DNA of 64,000 nt from Micromonospora endolithica (GCF_003626595.1 NZ_RBAK01000001.1:434001-498000); one strand, 5' to 3'. Shown: positions 25,653 to 34,701, counted from the stretch's first letter. Translations and numbers: made by a program. The notes: generated by a model from the letters alone, not told the origin.

Positions 25653-26956
25653 GCCGCCACCGCCTCGGCGACGCAGGAGCGGATCGCCTCGACCAGGATG
25701 GCCAGGCCCTCCCGGGCCTCGTCCTCGGTCAGCGTCAGCGGCGGGCCCATCCGCAGCACGTTGCCGTGCAGGCCACCCTTGCCGGCGAGCAGGCCGCCGG
25801 CCCGGCACGCCTCGAAGACACGGGTGGTCAGCACCGGATCGGGCTCCGTGGTGCCCGGACGGACGAACTCGACGCCGAGCATGAGGCCCCGGCCGCGTAC
25901 CTCGGCGACCCGGTCGAGACCGGCCACGGCGGCGCGCAGGCCGTCGGCGAGGATCGCGCCGACGCGGGCCGCGTTGGCCTGCAGGTCGTGGTCGCGCAGG
26001 TAGTCCAGGACGGCGTTGCCGGCGGCGGCGGACAGCGGGTTGCCGCCGAAGGTGGAGAAGCTGATCCCGGACACCGAGTCCAGCACGTCGGCCCGGCCGA
26101 CCACGCCGGCAAGGGCGAAGCCGTTGCCGACGCCCTTGGCGAAGGTGAGCAGGTCCGGCGTCACCCCGTGCGCCTGGTAGCCCCAGAAGTGCTCGCCGGT
26201 GCGACCCCAGCCGGTCTGCACCTCGTCGCTGACCAGCAGGATGCCGTGCTCGTCGAGCACCTTCTTCCAGGCGGCGAAGAGGCCGTCCGGCGGGGCCACG
26301 AAACCGCCGACCCCCTGGATCGGCTCGGCGATCAGGCAGGCCACGTCACCGGCGGTCTGGGTGGCCAGCACCTCACGCAGGTCCTCCACCGCCGCGTCGA
26401 TCCGGTCGGCCTCGGGCAGCCGGGACAGCAGCCCGCGCACCCGATCGCCGGAGTGCAGCCAGGCCACCTGGAGGGGGTTGAGGCCGCTGACCGACCAGTT
26501 GCGGTTGCCGGTGACGCCCATCGCCGCGTACGACCGGCCGTGGTAGCTGTTGCGTACCGCCAGGACCTGGTGCGAGCGGCGGAAGTTGGTGGCGACCAGC
26601 AGCGCCGCCTCGTTCGCCTCGGTGCCGGAGTTGGTGAAGAACACCCGCGCGTCCGGGATCCCGGACAGCCGGGCGATCTTCTCGGCCAGCTCGACCTGCT
26701 GCCGGATCAGGTAGATCGTGGAGGTGTGCACGATGCCGGTACGCAGCTGGCGCTCCACCGCCTCGCGGATCTCCGGGATGTCGTAGCCGATCGAGTTGGT
26801 CAGCACCCCGCCGAAGAAGTCCAGGTAGGTGCGACCCTGCGCGTCGGTCACCCGGCGGCCGGAGCCGGAGACCAGCTCGATCGGGTCGGCGTAGTAGAGC
26901 ATCATCCAGGAGGGCAGCACGGCCCGGTGCCGGGCCAGCAGGTCGTCGGTGGTCAT
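25649..26956 (-). CDS. Class III PLP-dependent aminotransferase, AGXT2/beta-alanine type
   Basis: A 435-residue fold-type I transaminase. VFFTNSGTEANEAALL (about 105-120) binds the PLP phosphate; LLVSDEVQTGWGRTG (about 240) has the Asp for the pyridine nitrogen; the Schiff-base Lys is in LLTFAKGVGNG (about 270). SFSTFGGNPLSAAAG and GLMLGVEFV complete the class III pattern. The closest remembered types are AGXT2-like alanine-glyoxylate and beta-alanine-pyruvate transaminases. It is transcribed ahead of mmsA with a four-base overlap, so its product is probably the semialdehyde used there. The donor remains inference. Confidence 0.9.
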   Translation of the reverse strand: MTTDDLLARHRAVLPSWMMLYYADPIELVSGSGRRVTDAQGRTYLDFFGGVLTNSIGYDIPEIREAVERQLRTGIVHTSTIYLIRQQVELAEKIARLSGIPDARVFFTNSGTEANEAALLVATNFRRSHQVLAVRNSYHGRSYAAMGVTGNRNWSVSGLNPLQVAWLHSGDRVRGLLSRLPEADRIDAAVEDLREVLATQTAGDVACLIAEPIQGVGGFVAPPDGLFAAWKKVLDEHGILLVSDEVQTGWGRTGEHFWGYQAHGVTPDLLTFAKGVGNGFALAGVVGRADVLDSVSGISFSTFGGNPLSAAAGNAVLDYLRDHDLQANAARVGAILADGLRAAVAGLDRVAEVRGRGLMLGVEFVRPGTTEPDPVLTTRVFEACRAGGLLAGKGGLHGNVLRMGPPLTLTEDEAREGLAILVEAIRSCVAEAVAA

Positions 26957-27213
26957 GGTGGCACCTCTCAGCGCGGTCGGCGTCCCCGCACGCTCTCATC
27001 ACCCCATGCCAGGGACAACTGTCACTGTGTAGCGCGAGCCCACCATCCCGCTGACACCACGTCAACCCCGGAAGGGTACGAATTCCGGGGCTTGAGACGC
27101 AACGGACACCTGTTTACGGTGGTGAGGAGACGCTTCGGAGACGGGATCCGTGGCGACGGACCGGCGCGACCCGATCCCTGGGACGGGCTGCCGTCGCGGG
27201 TAGCATCCGGCGG

Positions 27214-28161
27214 GTGCGGATCCGGGACGTGGCCCTGCCGAGCGCCCCCGGCGAGGTGGCCGAGGGCGTACGGCGATGGCTGCAGGCGCCGTCGCTGCGG
27301 TCGCTGGTCGGGCACTTCGGCGGCGACTGGCCCACCGGCGACCTCAGCGAGGTCCTCGCCGCCCTCGACGCGTTCTCCGCCCGGCACTGGGACTTCCGGG
27401 CCGGCCGGGAACGCCCGGACGCCCGGGAACCGGCCCTCGACCCGCACACCGTCGCGCTCGTCCTGGACGCCGCCGCCGCGCTCGGCCTGGTGCGCCCCGT
27501 GCCGCCACGCCGGGGCACCTACGCCCACCTGGTGGTGCTGGGCGGCCTCGCGCACGCCTGCCTGCGCCGCGTCGCGTACGCCGCCCACCTGCTGCGCGCC
27601 GGCACCCGGGTCACCGGCGAGGTGGCGGTGCTGGGCAGCTTCCGGCCGCTGTCCGACGTGGAGCGCCGCACCCTGGCCGACGGCGGGCTGCCGGCCGGCG
27701 ACACCGAGGTGGCGGTGCTGGACGCGGCCGTCCGGCGGCTGTTCGGCGTGGCCGCTCCCACCGAGCAGGACGGCCACCACGCCGGGCACCCGCACCACCG
27801 GTGGTCCTCGCGGACCTACCACCCGCCGGGGCTGCCGCCGGTCCGGGTGCTGGCCGCCCCGTCCAGCGAGCCGGAGCGCCGCCGCGCGCACACCGCCGAC
27901 ACCCAGCGCTTCTGGGCCGGACACGTCCGGCTCTCCCCCGACGACCAGGTGCTCTGCGTGACCGCGCCGATCTACGTGCCGTTCCAGCACTGCGACGCGC
28001 TGCGCACCCTCGCCCTGCCGTACGGCTGCGGGGTGGAGACCGTCGGCGTCGACCCGGCGCTGCCCGACGTGGCGGTGCTGCCCGAGCCGACGCTCACCCC
28101 GGGGCGCTACCTCCAGGAGATCCGCTCGGCCATCCGCTCGATGCGCGCCCTGCTGGTGTAA
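27214..28161 (+). CDS. Conserved-looking hypothetical protein, His-rich centre
   Basis: A 315-residue cytosolic-looking protein that I do not recognise. Visible features: TYAHLVVLGGLAHACLRRVA (about 101-120) followed by LLRAGTRVTGEVAVLGSFRP, suggestive of a Rossmann-like nucleotide- or sugar-binding strand-loop-helix; a His cluster GHHAGHPHHRW (about 187-197); QVLCVTAPIYVPFQHCDALR near 250-270; and a helical end EIRSAIRSMRALLV. The LVVLGG and GSFRPLS arrangement is faintly like DUF218/ElyC proteins. It sits alone, divergent from the aminotransferase operon, and its stop codon abuts a palindromic repeat. Confidence 0.65.
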   Translation: MRIRDVALPSAPGEVAEGVRRWLQAPSLRSLVGHFGGDWPTGDLSEVLAALDAFSARHWDFRAGRERPDAREPALDPHTVALVLDAAAALGLVRPVPPRRGTYAHLVVLGGLAHACLRRVAYAAHLLRAGTRVTGEVAVLGSFRPLSDVERRTLADGGLPAGDTEVAVLDAAVRRLFGVAAPTEQDGHHAGHPHHRWSSRTYHPPGLPPVRVLAAPSSEPERRRAHTADTQRFWAGHVRLSPDDQVLCVTAPIYVPFQHCDALRTLALPYGCGVETVGVDPALPDVAVLPEPTLTPGRYLQEIRSAIRSMRALLV

Positions 28162-28208
28162 GGAAGGGCCCCTTATTAACGCCTGGTGTCCTATAAGGGT
28201 CCCTTCCT
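28161..28208. repeat. GGGCCC-class palindromic element, copy 1
   Basis: AGGAAGGGCCCCTTAT (28161) pairs with ATAAGGGTCCCTTCCT (28193) with one mismatch; the loop contains TAACGCCTGGTGTC. It begins in the stop codon of the unknown gene and would serve as its terminator. The same AAGGGGCCCTT with AACGCC flanks appears at 40897 and 51247. Confidence 0.85.
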
Positions 28209-28378
28209 AACGCCGCAGGGCGGAAACCGGGCTGCGTGGCACGGGCGGCGGCCGGTAGCCTCCCCGGCACGGCGAGGGCGGCTCCTGGGCGTGCTTCCTT
28301 CTTTCCCTTTTCTGCAAAAAAGTTCTAGCGCGCCCGATCTCCGCCCTCGCCGCCTGCCGTACCCCCGCAGGAGGTGAC

Positions 28379-30976
28379 GTGACCACCCAGGTGCCCGCCC
28401 GCACGACCGCCCCACCAACGCACGGGCTCGCGGTCACGTTGGCGCGCCGTGGTCTGGTCGCACCGGAGCTGCTCACCGACCCGGGTGGGAAGGTCAAGCG
28501 GGCCGGGAGGCGTCCGCCCAGCACGCACGAGGGCGTGGTCGCGCTGGAGGCCGACGTCCTGGCCCTCGGCTGGCTGCTCGGTCCCCGGCTGCGGGCGCGG
28601 TTCGCCGCACTGCCCGCCGACCGGCTCGGGACCGCCGGCCGGGCCCTGCTCGCCGTCCTGGGACGACTCGTCGGCGCGGACGTCCCGCACGTGCCCCTGT
28701 TCCGAAACTTCCCGCGCCGGGTGCCGGCCGACACCGACCAGCTCTTCGTCGACCGGGTCTTCGCGCTGCTGCTCCAGCAGCCCGACCAGCCCTGTGTCCT
28801 GTGTGGAGCCAGGCGCACCGTGTTGCCGGTCTCGCCCTGCGCGCACCTGGTCTGTCCGGCCTGCTGGGACGAGGGCTACACGGGGTGCCCGATCTGCCAC
28901 CGGCGCATCGACAGCGAGGGACCGTTCCTCGTCGTCACCGCCCCGCCACGCGGCGGCCGGACGCTGCCGATGCCACGCCGTGCCGCCCTGCTGGAGCTGG
29001 CCGAGGACACCGGCCGTGCCGTGCACGAGGCACTGGCGTCCCTGCTCGCCCGGCGTACGCCCCTGTCCGACAGCGACCGGGCGGACCTGACGGTCCTGCT
29101 GGAGCACGCGGGGCCGGCGGACGCCGGTTGGCTGCCGGCGGACATCCCGGTACGCGAGACGCGGGCGCTGGTGCTGGGTCGGCTGCTCGCCGGGCCGGCG
29201 TCGGCCGAGCTGACGGCGGACCTGCTCGACCGCTACGTCGGCACCGCCACCGACGCCTTGCGCCTGCTGTGGGTGCTGCACGGCGGGGACGCCGGCCTGG
29301 TCACGCCCCCGCCACGGCACCGGTCGCTGCCCCGGCCGTTGCGCCGGGCGCTGCTGGGCCGGCTGGACGCGTTGCCGCTGCCGGCGCTGACCGACGACCT
29401 GCTGCGGCACCATGCCCGCTGGTCGCGCGCGGCCGAATCACTGCACCCGTTCGATCAGGCCGACCGGCACCCGCGCGCGGCGCTCGCCTTCGCGGTGCTG
29501 CGCGGCACGCGGGCCGACCCGGCGACGCCGCTGGGTCGGCTGCTGCGCGCCACTTCCGACACCGAACCGTCCGTTCGGCTGGAGGGCGACCGGTTCCGGG
29601 TCACCCGGTGGGCCGGCCGCGTCGAGGGGGCGCTGCGCGACGGCGACACCGACCGGGCGCTCACGCTGCTGGCCGGGCGGCCGGGTGAGCTGCTGCGCCG
29701 GGTCGTCGCGCTGGGGGCGAGTGTGGACGATCCGACAACGCTGCTGGCGACGGTGGCGACCGCCGTCCGTACCGTCTCGCCGGGCGTGCTGCTCGCGGCC
29801 GTGGGCGCGGTACGCGCGGCGACCTGGCCGGCCGGCACGCGGCTGTTCTTCCCGCGCGGCGGGCGGGCCCGGCTGTGGGCGCAGCCGGACCGGCGCGACC
29901 GGCTGCCGGCCGACCTCGGCGGCGAGTTGGACGCCCTGCTCACCGGCGAGCTGCGGCGACGGGCGGCGCTGTTGCCGCCGGCCGGGGTGGCGGTGCTCGA
30001 CGCCGGTCTGGCCGACCTGATCGCGCCGTTCACCGAGCGCACCGCGTCGGCCGCGCTCGTCACGCTGCCTCGGGGCAGCGCGCAGCCCCTGCCCTCCGAC
30101 CGTCGGGTGCGGCTGTTCCTGCACTGGACCGAGCCGGCCGGCACCCGGGTGGACCTGGACCTGTCGGTGGCGCTGGTCGCCGACGACGGCGGGTTCGTCG
30201 GCTGGTGCGACTACACCCGGCTGCGGTTCGGCGACCGCGCGGCACTGCACTCCGGGGACCTGACGTCCGCGCCGGCACCGCTGGGCGCCAGCGAGTTCGT
30301 CGACCTCGACCTGGCCGAGCTGCGCAAGCGGGACATCCGGTACGTGGCGATGGTCGTGTTCAGCTACAACGACGTGCCGTTCGAGACCATGACCGACGCG
30401 TTCGCCGGGCTGATGGGCGACCCGGAGCGGGGTGCGCCCTTCGAACCGAAGGCGGTCGAGCAGCGCTTCGACCTCACCGGCGCCGGCAAGGTGGCCACGC
30501 CCCTGCTCATCGACGTGCGGACCGGCACGGTGCGCTGGGTCGACGCGGCGATGACCGGCACCGGCACGCACCACTCGGTGGCCCGCTACTCGCGCACGCT
30601 GGCCCGGCTCACCGCCGCGGCCGACGAGCACTTCGCCGCCGGGCGGCGGGTCAGCCTGTGGGAGGTGGCCTGCTGGCACGCCGGCAGCCGGGCGACCACG
30701 GTGGTCGTGCGGCATCGCGACGGCGGCACGGCGACCTACCGTCGGGATCCGGGCGAGGACGACGCGTCCTTCACCGCCCGGCTGACCGCGCTCGGGCCGG
30801 CCGACGTCGGCCCGGCGCCGACCACGCCGCCGGGGTTCGCGGCGCTGGTCCGGGGCGACCTGCCGGTGGCGGAGGGGGCGTGGGTCTACGCGCTGTACCG
30901 GACCCGGCTGGACGTCGAGCACCTGCGCCTGCTCGACGCGCCCGACCTGGTCGCCGAGTTGGCGCCGGCGGACTGA
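28379..30976 (+). CDS. RING-finger protein with TerD-like domain, MXAN_6230/SCO0854 family
   Basis: An 865-residue protein with a true C3HC4 RING pattern: Cys139, Cys142, Cys154, His156, Cys159, Cys162, Cys170 and Cys173 (spacing 2-11-1-2-2-7-2). A long helical region follows (about 200-560), then a TerD-like beta-sandwich (about 574-700: RVRLFLHWTE, DLDLSVALVADDGGFVGWCDY, YVAMVVFSYND). I recognise the family as MXAN_6230/SCO0854 RING domain-containing proteins. RING fingers are typical of eukaryotic ubiquitin ligases and rare in bacteria; what this one binds is unknown. The TerD fold binds calcium in stress and tellurite-resistance proteins. GTG 28379 has GGAGGTGA upstream. It is convergent with murD2, only 14 bp apart. 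Confidence 0.9.
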   Translation: MTTQVPARTTAPPTHGLAVTLARRGLVAPELLTDPGGKVKRAGRRPPSTHEGVVALEADVLALGWLLGPRLRARFAALPADRLGTAGRALLAVLGRLVGADVPHVPLFRNFPRRVPADTDQLFVDRVFALLLQQPDQPCVLCGARRTVLPVSPCAHLVCPACWDEGYTGCPICHRRIDSEGPFLVVTAPPRGGRTLPMPRRAALLELAEDTGRAVHEALASLLARRTPLSDSDRADLTVLLEHAGPADAGWLPADIPVRETRALVLGRLLAGPASAELTADLLDRYVGTATDALRLLWVLHGGDAGLVTPPPRHRSLPRPLRRALLGRLDALPLPALTDDLLRHHARWSRAAESLHPFDQADRHPRAALAFAVLRGTRADPATPLGRLLRATSDTEPSVRLEGDRFRVTRWAGRVEGALRDGDTDRALTLLAGRPGELLRRVVALGASVDDPTTLLATVATAVRTVSPGVLLAAVGAVRAATWPAGTRLFFPRGGRARLWAQPDRRDRLPADLGGELDALLTGELRRRAALLPPAGVAVLDAGLADLIAPFTERTASAALVTLPRGSAQPLPSDRRVRLFLHWTEPAGTRVDLDLSVALVADDGGFVGWCDYTRLRFGDRAALHSGDLTSAPAPLGASEFVDLDLAELRKRDIRYVAMVVFSYNDVPFETMTDAFAGLMGDPERGAPFEPKAVEQRFDLTGAGKVATPLLIDVRTGTVRWVDAAMTGTGTHHSVARYSRTLARLTAAADEHFAAGRRVSLWEVACWHAGSRATTVVVRHRDGGTATYRRDPGEDDASFTARLTALGPADVGPAPTTPPGFAALVRGDLPVAEGAWVYALYRTRLDVEHLRLLDAPDLVAELAPAD

Positions 30977-30990
30977 GCGGCAGGGGACGC

Positions 30991-32340
30991 TCAGTCCGCG
31001 GCGGTGTCCCGGACGGCCTGGGCGAAAACCTCGGAGCGGTGCTCGAAGTTGCGGAACCGGCCGTAGCTGGGCGCCGCCGGCGACAGCAGCACCACGCCGC
31101 CCGGCGCGGTCACCGCGCGGGCCAGCCGGACCGCGTCGACCAGGTCGTCGACCGATTCGGTACGCACCTTCGGCAGCCCGGCCAGCGCGGCGACGATCCG
31201 GGGCCCGCTGTCCGGGATGCCGATCACGGTGATCTCGCGTTCCGCGAGGTGCTCGGCCAGCGGGGTGTAGTCCAGGCCCCGGTCGGTGCCGCCGACGATC
31301 ACCGTCAACGGCCGTCCGTCGTACGCGTCGATGGCGTGCATGGCCGCGTACGGGCTGGTGGCGAGGGTGTCGTCGACGAAGGTGAGGCCGGACGGGTCGG
31401 CGATCTCGGTGAGCCGGTGGGCGAGGCCCTGGAACTCGGCCACCGCCACCGCGAGGGTGTCCCGGCGGGCGGCCACGTCCACGCCGAGGGCGTCGAGCAC
31501 GGCCAGCGCGACACACAGGTTGCCCTCGTTGTGCCGGCCGACCAGCGGCAGCACCGCGCGGGCGAACAGCGGCCGGTCGCCGAGGTGGAACCAGGGCGCG
31601 CCGTCCGGACCCGGGGCCACGTGCGCGGTGTCCGGGGCGCCGACCCGGACGGCCGGACGGTCACCCAGCTCGGCGGCGAGCCGCGGGTCGGCCCCGTTGA
31701 CCACGACCGTCTCCGGGCCGTGCGCGAGCAGGTTCAGCTTGTCCCGGTAGTACTCCCGCTCCCCGCCGTGCGCGTCCAGGTGCTCGGGGAACAGCGCGGT
31801 GACCACCGCCACCCGGGGCGAGTCGGTCAGGTCGCTGCACTGGTAGCTGGACAGCTCCAGCACGTACAGCTCGGCCTCCGGCAGGTCCAGCGTCGGCACG
31901 CCGATGTTGCCGCCGAACACGTTGGGCCGGTCCACCGCCGTCAGCAGGTGGCTGATCAGGCTGGACGTGGTGCTCTTGCCCTTGCTGCCGGTCACCCCGA
32001 CGGTGCGGGCGGCGTGGTCGGCCATCCACAGCGCGGTGCCCTGGGTGACGGTCGCCCCCCGGTGGCGCAGCTCGACCAGCCACGGGTGGGTGTTGGGCAC
32101 GCCGGGCGAGCGGACCACCACGTCGGCGGCGGCCAGCCGCTCGAAGCCCTCCGCGCCGGTGACCAGCGGCGCGGCCTCGGCCAGCGGACCCTCCCACGGC
32201 AGGCTGAGGAAGTTGGCGCTGTCGTCGACCGCGACCAGGTCGGCCGGGCCGTGCGCGGCGATCGCGATCACCGCGGCCCGGCCCTCCCGGCCGGCCCCCC
32301 AGACGGCGACGGTACGGCCCCGCAGGTCAGACAGGCGCAC
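30991..32340 (-). CDS. murD2: UDP-N-acetylmuramoyl-L-alanine--L-glutamate ligase (MurD2)
   Basis: A 449-residue Mur ligase. The N-terminal Rossmann domain begins RGRTVAVWGAGREGRAA; the central ATP site is VGVTGSKGKSTTSSLI (about 115-130) with the Lys and Thr of the Mur P-loop; LYVLELSSYQCSD and FPEHLDAHG follow, and the C-terminal domain has VIVGGTDRGLDY. In the MurD2/MurL route this enzyme adds L-glutamate, not D-glutamate, to UDP-MurNAc-L-Ala. The divergent neighbour is the matching epimerase, which is the main ground for calling it MurD2 and not an ordinary MurD, and it stands outside any division-wall cluster. GTG 32340 gives the natural start VRLSDLRG. Confidence 0.88.
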   Translation of the reverse strand: MRLSDLRGRTVAVWGAGREGRAAVIAIAAHGPADLVAVDDSANFLSLPWEGPLAEAAPLVTGAEGFERLAAADVVVRSPGVPNTHPWLVELRHRGATVTQGTALWMADHAARTVGVTGSKGKSTTSSLISHLLTAVDRPNVFGGNIGVPTLDLPEAELYVLELSSYQCSDLTDSPRVAVVTALFPEHLDAHGGEREYYRDKLNLLAHGPETVVVNGADPRLAAELGDRPAVRVGAPDTAHVAPGPDGAPWFHLGDRPLFARAVLPLVGRHNEGNLCVALAVLDALGVDVAARRDTLAVAVAEFQGLAHRLTEIADPSGLTFVDDTLATSPYAAMHAIDAYDGRPLTVIVGGTDRGLDYTPLAEHLAEREITVIGIPDSGPRIVAALAGLPKVRTESVDDLVDAVRLARAVTAPGGVVLLSPAAPSYGRFRNFEHRSEVFAQAVRDTAAD

Positions 32341-32418
32341 GCGTGATCTCCTCCAGGTCGGCCTTGCGGCAGGGGTCCAGGTCCGGCACACCCGGACACG
32401 ACGGGGTGAACCAGGGCC

Positions 32419-32430
32419 TAGTATGGCGTG
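32419..32430 (+). promoter_or_regulatory. -10 box giving a leaderless murL transcript
   Basis: TAGTAT at 32419-32424 lies five bases before the GTG at 32430, the expected position of the transcription start. No Shine-Dalgarno sequence precedes the GTG. The promoter is in the 89-bp divergent gap shared with murD2. Confidence 0.55.
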
Positions 32431-33779
32431 TGCCCAACGAGCAGCTCCGGCGGATGGACGCCTTCACCTTCCCGTCCTACTCGATCGACCTCGCCACCGG
32501 TGAGGTGTTGTTCGACTACGCCCTCACCGGTCCCGACGGGGAGCAGCGGTTCACCGAGGTGGTCACGCTGCCGCTGCCCGACGCGCCCCCGTCGGACGAC
32601 ACGGTGGCGACCCTGGGCCGGGTGCTGGAGCTGCTGCACGTGGTGGCCGGGGTCAGCTACTACAAGACCGCCGCGCCGGACCGGCTGGTGCTGCCGGCGC
32701 CGCTGGGCGCGGCCGCCGCCGCCCTGGTCACCGCCGTCTACACCAAGGGCCTCGCGGAGTACGCGTACCGCAACCAGTTGCCGCACGTGCTGGAGCTGAC
32801 GCCGGAGGTGCCGGCCGGCACCGTCTCCCCCGCCCGGGTGTACGACGACTCCGACCGTCGCCCCCTGTCCGCCGTCGGCGGTGGCAAGGACTCCATCGTG
32901 AGCCTGGAGGCGCTGCGTCGGGCCGGCTTCGACCCGGTGCCCTTCTCGGTCAACCCGAATCACGTGATCGTCTCGGTGAACGAGGCGTCCGGCCTGACCC
33001 CGCTGGCCGCCCGGCGGCGGATCGACCCGGTGCTGTTCGAGCTGAACGCGGCGGGCGCGCGCAACGGGCACATCCCGGTCACCGCGATCAACTCGCTGAT
33101 CGCCGTCGCCACCGCCGTGCTGCACGGCCTCGGCCCGGTGGTGATGTCCAACGAGCGCTCCGCGTCCGACCCGAACCTGGTCTGGAACGGCCACGAGATC
33201 AACCACCAGTGGTCCAAGGGGGTGCAGGCCGAGGGGCTGCTGCGGGCGGCGCTCGCCGAGCACGCCGGGCTCACCGAGCCGTACTTCTCGCTGCTGCGCT
33301 CCCTGTCCGAGCTGCACATCGCCCGGCTGTTCGCCGCGATCGACCGCTACGACGACGTGGTGACCAGCTGCAACGCGGCGTTCAAGCTGCGCGACGCCAG
33401 CGAGCGCTGGTGCCGGAACTGCCCCAAGTGCCGGTTCGTCTTCCTGGCCATGGCACCGTTCATGCCGCGCGAGCGGATCACCCACATCTTCGGTGGCGAC
33501 CTGCTCGCCGACGACACCCAGGTCCCGGGCTACCGGGAACTGCTCGGCGTGGACGGGCACAAGCCGTTCGAGTGCGTCGGCGAGGTGGAGGAGTCGGTGG
33601 TGGCGTTGAGCCTGCTCGCCGAGCAGGACCAGTGGCGCGACGCCCCGGTGGTCCGCGCCCTGGTCGACGCCGTGCCGGAGACCGCGTGGCAGACGGCGGC
33701 CCGGAGTGACGTCTTCACCCCGGGCGGCCCGAACCACGTCCCCCCCGCCTACGCGAAGGTCCTGGAAGCCCTGAGCTGA
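32430..33779 (+). CDS. murL: UDP-MurNAc-L-Ala-L-Glu epimerase (MurL)
   Basis: A 449-residue enzyme that epimerises the terminal L-Glu of UDP-MurNAc-L-Ala-L-Glu to D-Glu with ATP, supplying D-Glu for peptidoglycan without a glutamate racemase. The PP-loop type ATP motif is SAVGGGKDSIVSLEA (about 146-160), and NERSASDPNLVWNGHEINHQ and the Cys-rich WCRNCPKCRFVFLA (about 327-340) are features of the MurL family as I know it from Xanthomonas and Micromonospora. The divergent gene is the matching MurD2 ligase. GTG 32430 suits a leaderless start; ATG 32454 (MDAFTFPSYSIDL) is the alternative. Confidence 0.9.
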   Translation: MPNEQLRRMDAFTFPSYSIDLATGEVLFDYALTGPDGEQRFTEVVTLPLPDAPPSDDTVATLGRVLELLHVVAGVSYYKTAAPDRLVLPAPLGAAAAALVTAVYTKGLAEYAYRNQLPHVLELTPEVPAGTVSPARVYDDSDRRPLSAVGGGKDSIVSLEALRRAGFDPVPFSVNPNHVIVSVNEASGLTPLAARRRIDPVLFELNAAGARNGHIPVTAINSLIAVATAVLHGLGPVVMSNERSASDPNLVWNGHEINHQWSKGVQAEGLLRAALAEHAGLTEPYFSLLRSLSELHIARLFAAIDRYDDVVTSCNAAFKLRDASERWCRNCPKCRFVFLAMAPFMPRERITHIFGGDLLADDTQVPGYRELLGVDGHKPFECVGEVEESVVALSLLAEQDQWRDAPVVRALVDAVPETAWQTAARSDVFTPGGPNHVPPAYAKVLEALS

Positions 33780-33881
33780 CCCATCCCCACCCGCCGGGCG
33801 GAGCGGTCAATCCCCGCGCGGTGTTGATGTCGTCGACACCGATGTCGTCCATCCCGTCACTGTTCGCGAGTGGACTTGAGG

Positions 33882-34625
33882 TCAATCGGCACCTTCGGGA
33901 ACTCCGCCGTTGCGGGGAAGGGCAGCCGCGATGCAGTCGAGGACGCGCTGGAGCCCGTTCCGGAACTGGTCGTCGCGGCTCAGGTGCGGCTGGCGCGCCT
34001 CCATCACGATCTTGGTGAAGATCGGGTACCTGCCACTTTTCACCAGCCGGTCGACGTACGGGTAGCTCCGCGCCATCCACTCCGACTCGCTGAGCCCGCA
34101 GCGGCGGAACTCCTTGGCCGAGCTGATCTCTTCGCGGACGGTGCCCTCGATGTAGCCGTTCAGCATGGCTATCAGGCCGAGGTTCTCGTCGATGGAGACG
34201 AAGGCGTCGAGCACTCCCATCAGCCGTTCGATCAGGAGCAGCTGGTGGGGGCCGAAGCTGGGGAGTGACCGCTGCACGGTGGCGATCCAGGGATGCCTCA
34301 GCCACATGGCCCGCAGCCCGTCGGCGTAGCGGGTCAGGTCGGCGCGCCAGTCGCCGGAGGGCATGCCGGTGGCGTCGATCTCGCCGAGCACCTGGTCGGC
34401 CATGAGCTCGACCAGGTCGTCGCGGCTCGGGACGTACCGGTAGAGGGACATCGCGCCGGCGCCGATCTCGGCGGCGATCCGCCGCATGGTGGCGGCCTCC
34501 AGCCCCTCGGCGTCGGCGATCCGGATCGCCGCCTCGGTGATCTGCGCGCGGCTGTAGGCCGGCTTCGGCCCGTGGGAGGGGCGCTCGGGTCGCATCCAGA
34601 TGTTCACGTACTCGGCGTCGGCCAC
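33882..34625 (-). CDS. TetR/AcrR-family regulator
   Basis: A 247-residue repressor. The helix-turn-helix is within ITEAAIRIADAEGLEAATMR and MRRIAAEIGAGAMSLYRYV (residues about 29-66); the C-terminal part (about 95-230) is the ligand-binding domain of the TetR_C type. It is divergent from a DrrAB-type exporter, the common arrangement in which the drug or its analogue releases the repressor. Repeated GCGTAC half-sites in the shared promoter (34644-34701) are the likely operator. ATG 34625 is the first of the frame; M11 could also start the protein. Confidence 0.92.
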   Translation of the reverse strand: MADAEYVNIWMRPERPSHGPKPAYSRAQITEAAIRIADAEGLEAATMRRIAAEIGAGAMSLYRYVPSRDDLVELMADQVLGEIDATGMPSGDWRADLTRYADGLRAMWLRHPWIATVQRSLPSFGPHQLLLIERLMGVLDAFVSIDENLGLIAMLNGYIEGTVREEISSAKEFRRCGLSESEWMARSYPYVDRLVKSGRYPIFTKIVMEARQPHLSRDDQFRNGLQRVLDCIAAALPRNGGVPEGAD

Positions 34626-34643
34626 CGCTTCACCCTCCCGGTT

Positions 34644-34701
34644 GCGTACATCGTACCCAGCACCCTAATCTGGCCGCCATGACCGCGTACAACGTACCCA
34701 G
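34644..34701. promoter_or_regulatory. Twin operator and leaderless promoter for exporter
   Basis: GCGTACATCGTACCCAG (34644-34660) and GCGTACAACGTACCCAG (34685-34701) are direct 17-bp repeats with one mismatch, 41 bp apart, nearly four helical turns. Each contains GTAC-N3-GTAC, which is itself dyad-symmetric. TAATCT (34666-34671) lies between them seven bases ahead of ATG 34679, so the second repeat covers codons 3-8 of the ATPase gene. A TetR dimer on both would block the polymerase. Confidence 0.65.
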
